Below, piece by piece: positions 42,658-52,000 of a DNA stretch of 64,000 nt; positions within the stretch are counted from its first letter, which is position 1; the number at the start of each line of letters is the position of its first letter. Source of the stretch: Betaproteobacteria bacterium Ga0077526 (lineage in GTDB: Bacteria > Pseudomonadota > Gammaproteobacteria > Burkholderiales > Ga0077523); the NCBI GenBank assembly GCA_001464765.1, contig LNDV01000034.1:124001-188000 (forward strand). Reading direction: 5' to 3'. The notes beneath the pieces were generated by a model that was not told the DNA's origin, did not search any database, and was given only the letters and a program-made list of their open reading frames with translations. A program made the position numbers and the translations under genes.

Positions 42658-44757
42658 TCAGAACCCGCTTTCGCGCACCAGCACCGAAACGGCGTTGCGG
42701 ACCCACTCCCAACCGAGACTGGCACGATCCCCTTCGATCAGGGCGGTCCCGCGATGCACGGCACCGCGGGCCGGCGGGGCATCCAGGCGGATGCGGACCC
42801 GGAAGAGCGTGTCGCGCGGGACGTCGTGCACAGCGCCCGATTCGAGCATCGGCAGCGGACCACCGTACTGCGCCATGAGGATGGGTTCCGCGAGGTGCTC
42901 GACGCGGCTGCGGTCGATGCCGAGAACGCGACCGGCGACGGGCTCGCCCGCGACGCCCTCCGCATAGAGTCGGACCCGCGCGCCGTCGGCGATCCGGCCG
43001 AGCGCCTTCTGGTCGACGAACGCCTCCGCGGTCCAGGCGCCGTCGTCCACCAGCATGGCGATCTGGTGTTCCTCGTTCACCCAGGCCCCGGGACCGGACG
43101 CGGGATCAGCATCGACGATGCGGCCGGCGAACGGTGCGCGCAGCACGAGCCGGTTCATCTCCGCGCGACGCGCCGATGCTTCGGCGAGCTGCTCCGCGAC
43201 CTGCTGGACGAACACCGCCTGCCGTTCGAGATAGTCGCGACCGGCCACGCCCTGGTTCAGGCGATGGGTGAGGGTCCTCGCGGCACGCTCGAACTGCGTG
43301 GCGCGCATCCGCAGGTCGGGCGACTCGAGCACCGCGATCGGATCGCCCGCCTCCACGGGCCCTTCGCGCACCACCGACACGATGCGGCCGGGCAGCGGCG
43401 TGTAGATCCCCTGCTGGTCCCTCGCGTGCACCCACGCCGGCGCGTGGACATCGCGCGCCCACGGGAAGAACAGCAGCACGATGAGTCCGCCCGCGAGCAT
43501 CGCAAGGCCGATCGTGCGTCCCCTCGCGATCTCGCCACGCCGCGCGTGCCACACGCGCAGTTCCATCACGACCGGACGGGCAACGAACCACGCGATCTCC
43601 ACGAGGAACAGGAGAATGCCCAGGGCCTTGAAGAAGAACAGATACACCGCAACGGCGATCCCGAGGAACAGCACGAGGCGGTAGAGCCACGTGACGTAAG
43701 CGAAGGCGATGAGCCCGCGACGCAAGCGCGGCGCCATCGCCTCCGGGTAGGGCTCCGCCAGACCGAGCAGCGTCCGGCGGAGCGCGACGCGGGCGAGCGC
43801 AAAGGCGCGGTCATGCAGATTGGGCAGGTCCAGCCAGTCCGACAGCAGGAAGTAGCCGTCGAAGCGCATGAACGGACTCGCGTTGATGCTGAGCGTCAGC
43901 ACCCAGCTCGTGGTCGCAAGGAAGAACAGCGCATTGCGCCACGGCCCGTCGTCCGCAAGCGCCCAGGCCAGCGTGGCGAGGCCGGCGAGCACGAGTTCCG
44001 TCCGGATGCCGGCCGAGGCGATGCGGAATCGGGCCCGGGCGTCGCGCAGCTTCCAGGACTCCGATGTGTCCGTGTAGAGCATGGGCCACAGCACGAGGAA
44101 GGCGAGACCCATGTGCCCCACGCGCACGCCGTGGCGCCTGGCCGTGTACGCGTGACCCAGCTCATGCAGTGTCTTCGCGAACAGCAGCGCGACTGCGTAG
44201 CCGGCCATGCCCTCCAGACTCAGGAAGTCGACGAACGTCGCCTGGAACGCGTCCCACTGGCGGAACGTGAGCAGCAGCCCCAGCGCCGTCGCCGCGATCG
44301 CGAACCAGGCGAATGCGCGCGAGAACAGCATCGACACGAACGGCCACGTCGCGTCGAGGAAGCGCTGCGGCCGGACCAGCGGGATGCGGAAGAACAGATA
44401 GTTGTGCAGCAGCCATTTCAGCGCACCCTGGCGCCGCGCGGCATTGACCTTGGCGAGGCGCTCGACGGCCGCGGCATCCGCGACTCGGGTGAGCTGATGC
44501 GCCTGCAGGAATCGTGACAGCGCGGCGAGATCGTCCTCGGAGACGGGCACGGGAAGCGCGCGGCGCGCGGCGGCGAGAATCTTCTCCGGCACGGCGAGCG
44601 CCCAGTGGGACAGCAGCGTGAACTCCACCCAGCCCACCCGGAAGAATCGGTTGGTGACCGGATCGTGAACGGACCACGCGGGCGAGCCGTCACGCGCCGC
44701 GGCGGCGGGGAACAACTGCAGATCGTCCCGCAGCGGTGGCACGCTCACCGCACTCAC
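42658..44757 (-). CDS. Site-2-protease (M50) / HlyD adaptor fusion
   Basis: 699-residue polytopic protein. Residues about 25-95 form a PqqD-like soluble region (HDPVTNRFFRVGWVEFTLLS). The M50 intramembrane protease part has HELGH at 198-202 and the second metal motif N292-x-x-P295...D300-G301 (NASPFMRFDGYF), both intact. After further helices (about 355-435) comes a HlyD-like barrel-sandwich and beta-barrel (from about 450; YTPLPGRIVSVVREGPVEAG, RLVLRAPFAGRIVDAD-like). GTG 44757 lies one base after the upstream gene's stop. It probably cleaves or threads a substrate at the inner membrane while contacting the TolC-like channel. Confidence 0.88.
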   Translation of the reverse strand: MSAVSVPPLRDDLQLFPAAAARDGSPAWSVHDPVTNRFFRVGWVEFTLLSHWALAVPEKILAAARRALPVPVSEDDLAALSRFLQAHQLTRVADAAAVERLAKVNAARRQGALKWLLHNYLFFRIPLVRPQRFLDATWPFVSMLFSRAFAWFAIAATALGLLLTFRQWDAFQATFVDFLSLEGMAGYAVALLFAKTLHELGHAYTARRHGVRVGHMGLAFLVLWPMLYTDTSESWKLRDARARFRIASAGIRTELVLAGLATLAWALADDGPWRNALFFLATTSWVLTLSINASPFMRFDGYFLLSDWLDLPNLHDRAFALARVALRRTLLGLAEPYPEAMAPRLRRGLIAFAYVTWLYRLVLFLGIAVAVYLFFFKALGILLFLVEIAWFVARPVVMELRVWHARRGEIARGRTIGLAMLAGGLIVLLFFPWARDVHAPAWVHARDQQGIYTPLPGRIVSVVREGPVEAGDPIAVLESPDLRMRATQFERAARTLTHRLNQGVAGRDYLERQAVFVQQVAEQLAEASARRAEMNRLVLRAPFAGRIVDADPASGPGAWVNEEHQIAMLVDDGAWTAEAFVDQKALGRIADGARVRLYAEGVAGEPVAGRVLGIDRSRVEHLAEPILMAQYGGPLPMLESGAVHDVPRDTLFRVRIRLDAPPARGAVHRGTALIEGDRASLGWEWVRNAVSVLVRESGF

Positions 44758-44758
44758 G

Positions 44759-46150
44759 CTACCACCCTGCCCAGGCGCGCAGGCTCGCGATCGGTCGGCG
44801 CAGGAAGTAGTAGAAGAGCGGCGCCCGGTCGCCGTAGACCTTGGCCGTGCCCTGCAGCCCGATGCGCGGCAGGTCCGCGCCCGGCTCGAAGGTGGCCCGC
44901 ACGCGGTAGGACGCCACGCCTTCGGGAGACAGGGTCGACTGATAGCTCGCCTGCTGCAGACGGGCGACGAGCGGTTGCAGCGGCTGGGTCTTGAGGAAGA
45001 GCCGCACCTCGGCGCCGGACTCCAGGCTGATGGCGTCGGCCACGGGCATCCACACGAGCACGCCGGCATCGCCGGGATCCGCCAGCAGCATCACGCGCTC
45101 GCCTGTGACGACCGGCTTGCCCTGCCAGTCGCTCGCATCGCCGAACACGACGACCCCGTCACGCTCGGCGCGCACGTCCAGGCGCTGCAGCAGTTCATCC
45201 ACGTAGACGAGTTCGGCTTCCCGTTCGGCCACGCGGCCGTTCAGCACGGCGAGTTCTCCCTTGCTCTGCTCGCTGTCGAACGCCTTCTGCGCCGCGGCGA
45301 GCGCATCGGCCCGCGACACCGCGAGCTGCTTCTGCGCCACCGCGCGACGGTTTCTCAGCGTGGTGTCCTCCAGCGAGAACAGCACGTCGCCTTTCCGGAC
45401 CGTCTGGCTCGGGGTGACGGCGACCGAGCGGATGACGCCGTCCAGCGGGGATGCGACCGAGAAAGGCTGCAGCGGCACGACCTCCGCGGGCCCGAGAGCG
45501 GACATGCGGACGGGCAGCGCAAGCATGATGAGCGCGAGGACGGCGAGCCACCAGCGGTTGCGCCGCATCCGTCCGAACAGGTTCGCGCCGAGGGCAGACC
45601 GGTTGCGCTGCAGGGCCCAGAAGCCATAGCCGTAGACTTCCGCCACCTGACTCAACAGCGCGGCCTGGTCATCCTCGAGGTCCGTGTCTTCCTCGAACGC
45701 CAGCCACAGCGTGCCTACCGACTTCCCCTGCGGATCGGGCAGCGCGTAGACGAGCAGTGACCCCGGCAGCCATTGAGCCCAGCCTTCGGCCAGCGGCTCG
45801 TCGACATCGTCGGGACCGAACCAGCGCGGCTCGGACAGATCGCTTGCGTGCACGACCTTCGCCAGGCGGTCGATCCAGCCCAGCATCGGCGTGTCCTCCG
45901 CCACGGAACTCACGCCCGAGACGGCCTGCAGTCGCCGGACGCCGGGTTCGCGATCGAGGAATACGAACGCCTGCCGGTACCGCGCGATCTGAAAGGTCTC
46001 GTTCGCCGCGACGAAGGCGAGGCGCTCCACGTCCGCGGCTTCCCGCGAGCGCTGGGCGAGGTACGCGAGAGTCTCGTAGGTCGGACGCGGAATGCCGGCG
46101 GTGCCGGTCGCCGTCGTTGCGAGGTGAAGCGAGGGACGGCGGGGATCCAT
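44759..46150 (-). CDS. HlyD-type adaptor with N-terminal GAF-like domain
   Basis: 463-residue protein. Residues about 25-170 look like a cytoplasmic GAF domain (ETLAYLAQRSREAADVERLA; GSLLVYALPDPQGKSVGTLW). One membrane helix (RWWLAVLALIMLALPVRMSA, about 197-216) is followed by a periplasmic HlyD-type adaptor: barrel-sandwich half (VASPLDGVIRSVAVTPSQTV), short coiled coil, second half (VRAERDGVVVFGDASDW) and beta-barrel. Start ATG 46150 is 23 bases after the upstream stop. The GAF domain could sense a ligand or serve as a docking surface for export. Confidence 0.85.
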   Translation of the reverse strand: MDPRRPSLHLATTATGTAGIPRPTYETLAYLAQRSREAADVERLAFVAANETFQIARYRQAFVFLDREPGVRRLQAVSGVSSVAEDTPMLGWIDRLAKVVHASDLSEPRWFGPDDVDEPLAEGWAQWLPGSLLVYALPDPQGKSVGTLWLAFEEDTDLEDDQAALLSQVAEVYGYGFWALQRNRSALGANLFGRMRRNRWWLAVLALIMLALPVRMSALGPAEVVPLQPFSVASPLDGVIRSVAVTPSQTVRKGDVLFSLEDTTLRNRRAVAQKQLAVSRADALAAAQKAFDSEQSKGELAVLNGRVAEREAELVYVDELLQRLDVRAERDGVVVFGDASDWQGKPVVTGERVMLLADPGDAGVLVWMPVADAISLESGAEVRLFLKTQPLQPLVARLQQASYQSTLSPEGVASYRVRATFEPGADLPRIGLQGTAKVYGDRAPLFYYFLRRPIASLRAWAGW

Positions 46151-46173
46151 GGCCGGGGCGCTCGGGCCTTCCG

Positions 46174-47070
46174 TCAGCGCGCCGGGAACATCGCGAGCCC
46201 GCTCATGCCGGCCAGCAGCGCGGGGCCGGGGTTCACCAGTTCGGCCTCGATCTCGATGGTCTGGCTCACGGCATCGACGCGCGCATTGATGGCGGAAACG
46301 CGGGCCTTGTAGGTGTGGGCGGTCTCGTCGACGCGCACGTCGAACGGCGCGCCGTTGCGCAGCCACCTGAGCCAGCCCGAGGGTACGTTGGCCTTGACGC
46401 GCGGCGCTTCCGCCGACACGAAGTCGAGCAGCGGCTGTCCGGCGTTGACCGTCTGGAACGGCTTGGCGTGCACCTTCGCGACCCGACCGGGGAACGGCGC
46501 GAGCACCGTGCAGGACTGCACCTGCACTGTGGCCAGCGCGAGGGCCGCTTTCGCCTTCTCCCTCGCGGCGGCCGCGAGGTTCACTTCCACCTCACCGGCG
46601 GACTGCAGGCCCTGCAACCGGATCTTTGCCTCGTGGCTTTCCTTCGCGGCGGTGAGCTCCGCGCTGGCGATGTCGAGGCGCGCCTGCGCTTCGCGGCAGT
46701 CGAACCGCACGAGCGGTTCTCCCGCGCGCACCACGGAACCCAGGGCGTTGGCGATCATGTCGATGCGACCGAACATGCCCGCGGCCACGGTGGTCTCGCG
46801 ACGCGGCACGAGCAGGGCTCGAACGCCGCCATCGGCGGACTCCGTCGGCGCGGGGGCGGCAGCCGGTTCGATCGCCGGCCCCGCTGCAGCCACCGCGGTG
46901 TCCGTCGATGCCGCGCTGGCCGAAGCGACGGGAGCCTTCTCTGCGATCGTCGGTTTCGTCGCTGCGGAATGCGTCGCCGCCTCGGGCTTCAGCCACGACG
47001 CGAGCGCGAACAGCGCGGCCGCGGCCACGCCGATCGTGACGGCGGCGCTGCGCACGTTACTGCCCGACAT
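46174..47070 (-). CDS. HlyD-type periplasmic adaptor
   Basis: 298-residue membrane-fusion protein: N-terminal helix (SAAVTIGVAAAALFALASWL, about 8-27), an Ala/Pro/Thr-rich linker to about residue 80, then lipoyl half-motifs (TVAAGMFGRIDMIANALGSV; CTVLAPFPGRVAKVHAKPFQ) around a coiled-coil hairpin and a beta-barrel. Start ATG 47070 (MSGSNVRS) overlaps the TolC gene end by 14 bases. It should bridge the inner-membrane partner proteins and the outer-membrane TolC-like protein. Confidence 0.88.
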   Translation of the reverse strand: MSGSNVRSAAVTIGVAAAALFALASWLKPEAATHSAATKPTIAEKAPVASASAASTDTAVAAAGPAIEPAAAPAPTESADGGVRALLVPRRETTVAAGMFGRIDMIANALGSVVRAGEPLVRFDCREAQARLDIASAELTAAKESHEAKIRLQGLQSAGEVEVNLAAAAREKAKAALALATVQVQSCTVLAPFPGRVAKVHAKPFQTVNAGQPLLDFVSAEAPRVKANVPSGWLRWLRNGAPFDVRVDETAHTYKARVSAINARVDAVSQTIEIEAELVNPGPALLAGMSGLAMFPAR

Positions 47071-48967
47071 TCGCCGCGGCGAGACTCGGGGAGGTCCGCA
47101 GCGAGGTGACGAGCGCCGTGGCGTTGGCATCCACCGTCGATTGCGCGAGCGCCGACAGCGCCGTCACCGTGGCATCGCGCCCGACCGTGCCGGACTGGCT
47201 TCCGGTAAACGCGACGGACCCGTCGGGCCGCTTCAGAGAGAGTTCCCACGTGGCGCGCGACGCGCCTTCACCCTGCCGCCCGCGGAGATTCGCCACCAGC
47301 ACCCAGCGTGCAGTGGCCGGGGCCAGCGTGATGCCGTTGCGCTGGAGCGCGGCGGCAAACGCCATGGCGGCAGCCTCGCGCGTCTTCGCGTCGGTCACGC
47401 CTTCGATGCCGAGGGCGACGGGCTGCATCGCCGGCAGCAGGCCGGTCTTCGCGCGGAAGGTCTGCGACTCCCACTCCCGCATGGTGCGCTCCAGCGTGCC
47501 GGCCAGCGCCTTGACGTCCGCGTTCTCCACGTCGCGCGGCAGCACGTCGAGACCCACCGAGTTGTACACGCGCCCCCAGGCGGCCTGTGCATTGGCGTAG
47601 GCCACGTAGCGCTGGTACTGCGACAGGAGCACGCGCGCCTCGTTGCGGATCACTTCCAGTTCGGAATCGACCTTGCTGCTGACGGCGGCCCGCGCGTACT
47701 GCAGCAGGCGCTCATCCACCTTCGCACCCTCGTCCGACTGGCGCAGATCGGCCACGGCCAGACCGTAGCGCTGCACGGCCAGGCGGGTCTGGGTCATCAC
47801 GGCCATGGAGAGCGCGAGGCGGCGTGCATCGTCGACCTGCTGCTGCGCCTCGTTCGCGCGCTTGAGCGTCGGCAGCGACGCCAGGCGGAAGAGGTTCATG
47901 GAGATGCGCGCCCCGCCCTGCACCCACGTGTCGTTCAGCAGGTACCGGTTGCCGTCGTAGTTGGCGCCGAAGTCGAAGCTGATGCCGGGCAGCGCCGACA
48001 CCATCGCCTTGCGGATGTCGAGACTCGTGATGCGCTTGCGGTAGTCCTCCTCGCGCAGCTCGGGCCGGCTGTTGAGTGCGGCGGTTTCGAGGTCTTCCAG
48101 ATTCGTCGGCACCGGCGGCAACGCCTCTTCCTTCTCGTCGGCGAGGGTGAACGACGTTCCGGGCGGCGTCGTCATCAAGGCACCGAGTTCGGCCTTGGCG
48201 AGTTCCAGATCCTGACGGCGAACCTGGATGAGCGTGGTGGCGTCGAGCAGCGCGCGCTGGTAGGCGAGCGCCTGCGGCTGCGGCAGCAGCCCCTGTTCCT
48301 CGATCTGCCGCGCGCGAGAGAGGGCTTCGTCGGCGCGGGCCGTGAGGGCATCCATCTGCGGCAGCAGCCGCTGGGCCCCGAGCGCACGCCAGTAGGCGGT
48401 GCGCGTGTCCTGCAGCACGTTCTGCATCACCTTGCGGCGACGCTCCTCGGCGACCAGCACCTGATCCGCCTGCTGCTTCGCGCGGTAATACGAGACACCG
48501 AAGTCGAGGATGTTCCACGACAGCGTGAGGTCACTGTACAGGCGGCTGTTGTCGGTGCTGGTGTTGAAGGGCAGGAACGGCGTGCGGTTCGGCACCACCT
48601 GATCGGCACGCGTGGCGAGATCGTTGCCGCGCCAGGAGTAACCGGCGTTCGCAAGCAGCTTCGGGAACATGTCGAAGCGCGACACGTCCAGCAGCCCCTG
48701 CGCGAGCGCGCCTTCCATCAGCTTGAGCCGGTAGTCGAGGTTGTACTTGAGCGCGCGCGCCGCCGCCTCGTGGAACGAGACGGGGCCGGCGATCGCCTCC
48801 TGATCGGCGTACATGCGGCTCTTGTCGTCGGCCACGCGCTTCGCGATGGCGTCCTGGGTGAGCGGCGTGGGCTGCACCGCGCAGCCGGCCACCAGCACGG
48901 CAAGCGTCGTGAGCGTGAGCACGGGCACGAACGCAACGCGCGCACGGCGGGTAACGGCAGAGGTCAT
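47057..48967 (-). CDS. TolC-family outer-membrane lipoprotein with extra C-terminal domain
   Basis: 636-residue outer-membrane factor. Lipobox LVAGC gives a lipidated Cys29. Two OEP repeats of long helices and strands follow (AAARALKYNLDYRLKLMEGA; TAYWRALGAQRLLPQMDALT; SRPELREEDYRKRITSLDIR; QAAWGRVYNSVGLDVLP). The last 140 or so residues form an extra domain (AAALQRNGITLAPATARWVL; SLKRPDGSVAFTGSQSGTVG) that standard TolC proteins lack. ATG 48967 is chosen for its GGAG at good spacing; several upstream starts (GTG 49024 and ATGs) are in frame. It follows the giant gene stop by under 60 bases. Confidence 0.88.
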   Translation of the reverse strand: MTSAVTRRARVAFVPVLTLTTLAVLVAGCAVQPTPLTQDAIAKRVADDKSRMYADQEAIAGPVSFHEAAARALKYNLDYRLKLMEGALAQGLLDVSRFDMFPKLLANAGYSWRGNDLATRADQVVPNRTPFLPFNTSTDNSRLYSDLTLSWNILDFGVSYYRAKQQADQVLVAEERRRKVMQNVLQDTRTAYWRALGAQRLLPQMDALTARADEALSRARQIEEQGLLPQPQALAYQRALLDATTLIQVRRQDLELAKAELGALMTTPPGTSFTLADEKEEALPPVPTNLEDLETAALNSRPELREEDYRKRITSLDIRKAMVSALPGISFDFGANYDGNRYLLNDTWVQGGARISMNLFRLASLPTLKRANEAQQQVDDARRLALSMAVMTQTRLAVQRYGLAVADLRQSDEGAKVDERLLQYARAAVSSKVDSELEVIRNEARVLLSQYQRYVAYANAQAAWGRVYNSVGLDVLPRDVENADVKALAGTLERTMREWESQTFRAKTGLLPAMQPVALGIEGVTDAKTREAAAMAFAAALQRNGITLAPATARWVLVANLRGRQGEGASRATWELSLKRPDGSVAFTGSQSGTVGRDATVTALSALAQSTVDANATALVTSLRTSPSLAAANVGQ

Positions 48968-49024
48968 CGACATCGTCTCCATGGCTGTCATTTCTCGGGC
49001 GGGTCCGTGCAATCGGAACTCCAC

Positions 49025-52000
49025 CTAGCACTGCGGCGCGGCCGGCGCCGGCTTCGCCTTGGGCTTGGGTTTCGGTTTGGGCTTCATCTTGACCTTCGGC
49101 TTCGCGGTGTCCTGCGCCTCCTTCACCATCTCGGAGAAGGCCTTGGCCGCAGGCGAACGGTCCTTGTCGCGCTCGCCGCCGGTCGCGGGTTCGATGGCCG
49201 ACAGCGGCCGCTTGTCGACACGCTTCTTCGGCTTGACGGGTTTCACCGGTGCCTTCACCTGCGGTCCGCATTCCACCTGGGCCCGGGCAGCTTCCAGCGC
49301 GGCCGGGTCGGCGGCGAGGAACCGTGGCTCCGCAGGAGGCGGCGAAGGATCGATCGCCACGAATGGCGCCACGGCAGGCGCGGGCGGGGGCGGCGGTGCA
49401 TCGGGCAGACGGCTCGGACCGGGGGCCGCGGCGGACGCCCCTGCATTGGCCGGCGGGGCCGACGCGGGTGCGGGCTCCGGTGTCGCAGGTGCCAGCGCAC
49501 TCGGCGCTGCCTCGGGCGCCAGCGCGGACACCGCGGCCGCACCGATGAGCGCCGAAGGCCCGATCACTTCCGGGCCGAAGAAACCGTTCACGCGGGGCGA
49601 CTGGAAGAACCCGTTGCCGTCGAGCGCGGCCGGATCGCGGGCCGCCGCAACCCGGGCGTCGTTCGCGGCGCGTGTGTTCGAGGCATCGTTCACGGCGTTG
49701 CGAACGGGATCTCCCAGCGGTGTCGTGAGACCCGCGCCGATCGACGGCGCGAGCGTGCCGAGCGGCGCAATCAGGCCGGCTGCTGCGGGCGTGAGCGCAC
49801 CGGACGGCGAACCACCGTTTCCGGCGAGCGCGTCCGTCACCGGCGTGACGCCCCCGCCCGAACCCGGCGCGAGACCGGATGGCGGCGCCGGCGATATCGG
49901 CCCGCCCGGCAGCGCGCCGCCTCCGCCCGTGGCGACATCGATGAGCGGCGGCGGTGCCGGCGAAATCACCGGAACATCCGGCGGGAACGTGGGCACGGGC
50001 AACACGTTGAAGACGACGGTGCCGGACGCGGACGACGTGCCGTCGCTGGCCGTGTAACCGAGGGTCCCGCCGGGGAAGCTGCCGTCGGGATTGGTCCCGC
50101 CGCCGATCGCCGGATCGGGCGTGAACGTGAGGCCTGCGAACTGTGCCGGCGTGAGCGTCTGGCCGTTCGTGACGGGCGTGCCGTCGGCGAGACGCACCGT
50201 GCCCTGCGAGGCGTCGGGGATCCCGGTGACCGTGATGGTGACCGTCTCGCCGGGACCGTCGGGACTACTCACGAGACCGCCCGGCAGCGCGTTACCCGAG
50301 GACCCGCCGGGCACCGTGAGGGTCGACGAGCCGACAGCGGGCGGATCGTTCACCGGCGCGACATCGAAGGTGATGGTGTTGGGTGCCGGATCGAAGGCAC
50401 CGAAGGTGTCGCGCGCCGAGAACGTGAAAGCCGGCGGCGCGACCAGATCGCGATTGGCGTTGGTGGCCGGCCGGTAGACGAGGTTGGCGAGATCGGCCGT
50501 CGGGATGATCTGGCCGGCCGTGACCGGCGTGCCGTTCAGCAGCAGGGTGCCGCTCGCGGGCAGGGTGTCGATCCGCACGGCCGAGACGCTGTCACCGAAA
50601 TCCGGATCGGACAGGCCGAAGTCCGCCGCGGACAAGGGCCGGTCGGTGTCCTCGGTGACGGCCAGCGTGTTGTCGGTGCCGGCCGGCGGCTGGTTGACCC
50701 CCGTGAGCGTGATGGTGACGGTGGAATTGGCCGTGAGCGGGCCGCCGGCACCACTCCCGCCCTGGTCGGTGATGGTGTACGTGAAGACTTCATCACGCGT
50801 CTGTCCGTCCGGGATGAGCGAGGTGCGAACGGGATCCGGCGTGTAGGTATAGCTGCCGTCGGCGTTGATCACGAGCGTGCCGAAGCTGCCGTTCAACGCG
50901 GTGCCCACGCCCGTGTTCAACGCGCCGGGATTGGTCGTCAGACCGCCGACCGCGGCACCCTGGACGATCACCTGTCCGGGCGCGGCATCCACGTCGGTGT
51001 CGGCCAGACCGGTACCCGTGGAAGGTTCGGTCGTCGCGCCGGTGAGCACGTTGCCGTTGCGCACGGCCGTCTCGTCGGTGGTGCGCGTCTCGGGTGTGGC
51101 AACCGGTGCGTCGTTCGGTCGCTCGTAGCCGATATCCTGATTCGTGCGGCTCTGCGCCTCGCCCAGCGTGAGGTCGATGAGCCCGTCGGTCACCGTGCCG
51201 CCGCCGGCGTCGAAGCGCGGCACGGCGTTGTCGGTGTCCGCCCCGATGACCCGCGTGACGCTGCCCGGCCCGGTCACGCGGTAGTTACCCGCCGGGAGCG
51301 CGCTGAACGAGTAGGCGCCCGAGGCATCCGTCGTGGTGGTGAGCACCGAGTCGTCGCCATCGCCGAAGGTGCCGTTGGTACCGGCCCATCGAAGCGTGAC
51401 GGTCTGACCCGCGAGCCGCGTCTCTCCGGCGCCGATGGTGCCGTCCGGCGTATCAGTGTCATCCCACAGCGTGCCCGCAATGGCGCCGAGACCCGCGGTG
51501 TCCTGATCCCGGAAGTTGTTGAGCGGCGCCGTGCGATCGGCGGCATCCGCCTCGTTCGTCTGCACACCGTCGGCCCCGGTGCGTTCGCCTGTCGCGGACC
51601 CGGCTGTGCCGCCGGTGGACGTGAGCGCGCCGAAGGTGAGCTGCTCGCCGCCCGCCGTGGCTTCCGTCGAGGACGTGGCGAGGCTCGAGTACGTGACGAT
51701 CGCCGGATTGCCGGTGACGACGGCGCCGGGCGCCACGGTGGCGGTGTAGCGCACGGTGACCGTGCCGCCCGCAGCGATCTCGGTGATCGCGAGCGCAGCC
51801 GTATCGGCATCGCTCTGGTTCGTCACGCCGGTAACGCCCGAGCCGACCGTCGGTGTGACGCTGGCCGCACCACCGAACGTGAGGTCGGCCACGCCGGCGA
51901 ACTCGTCGATGAACACGACATCGTGCGCGGTCGCCGTGCCGGTGTTCGAGAACGTGACTTCGTAGGTGACGAGCGACCCGTCGGTGGCGACGACGCGCTT

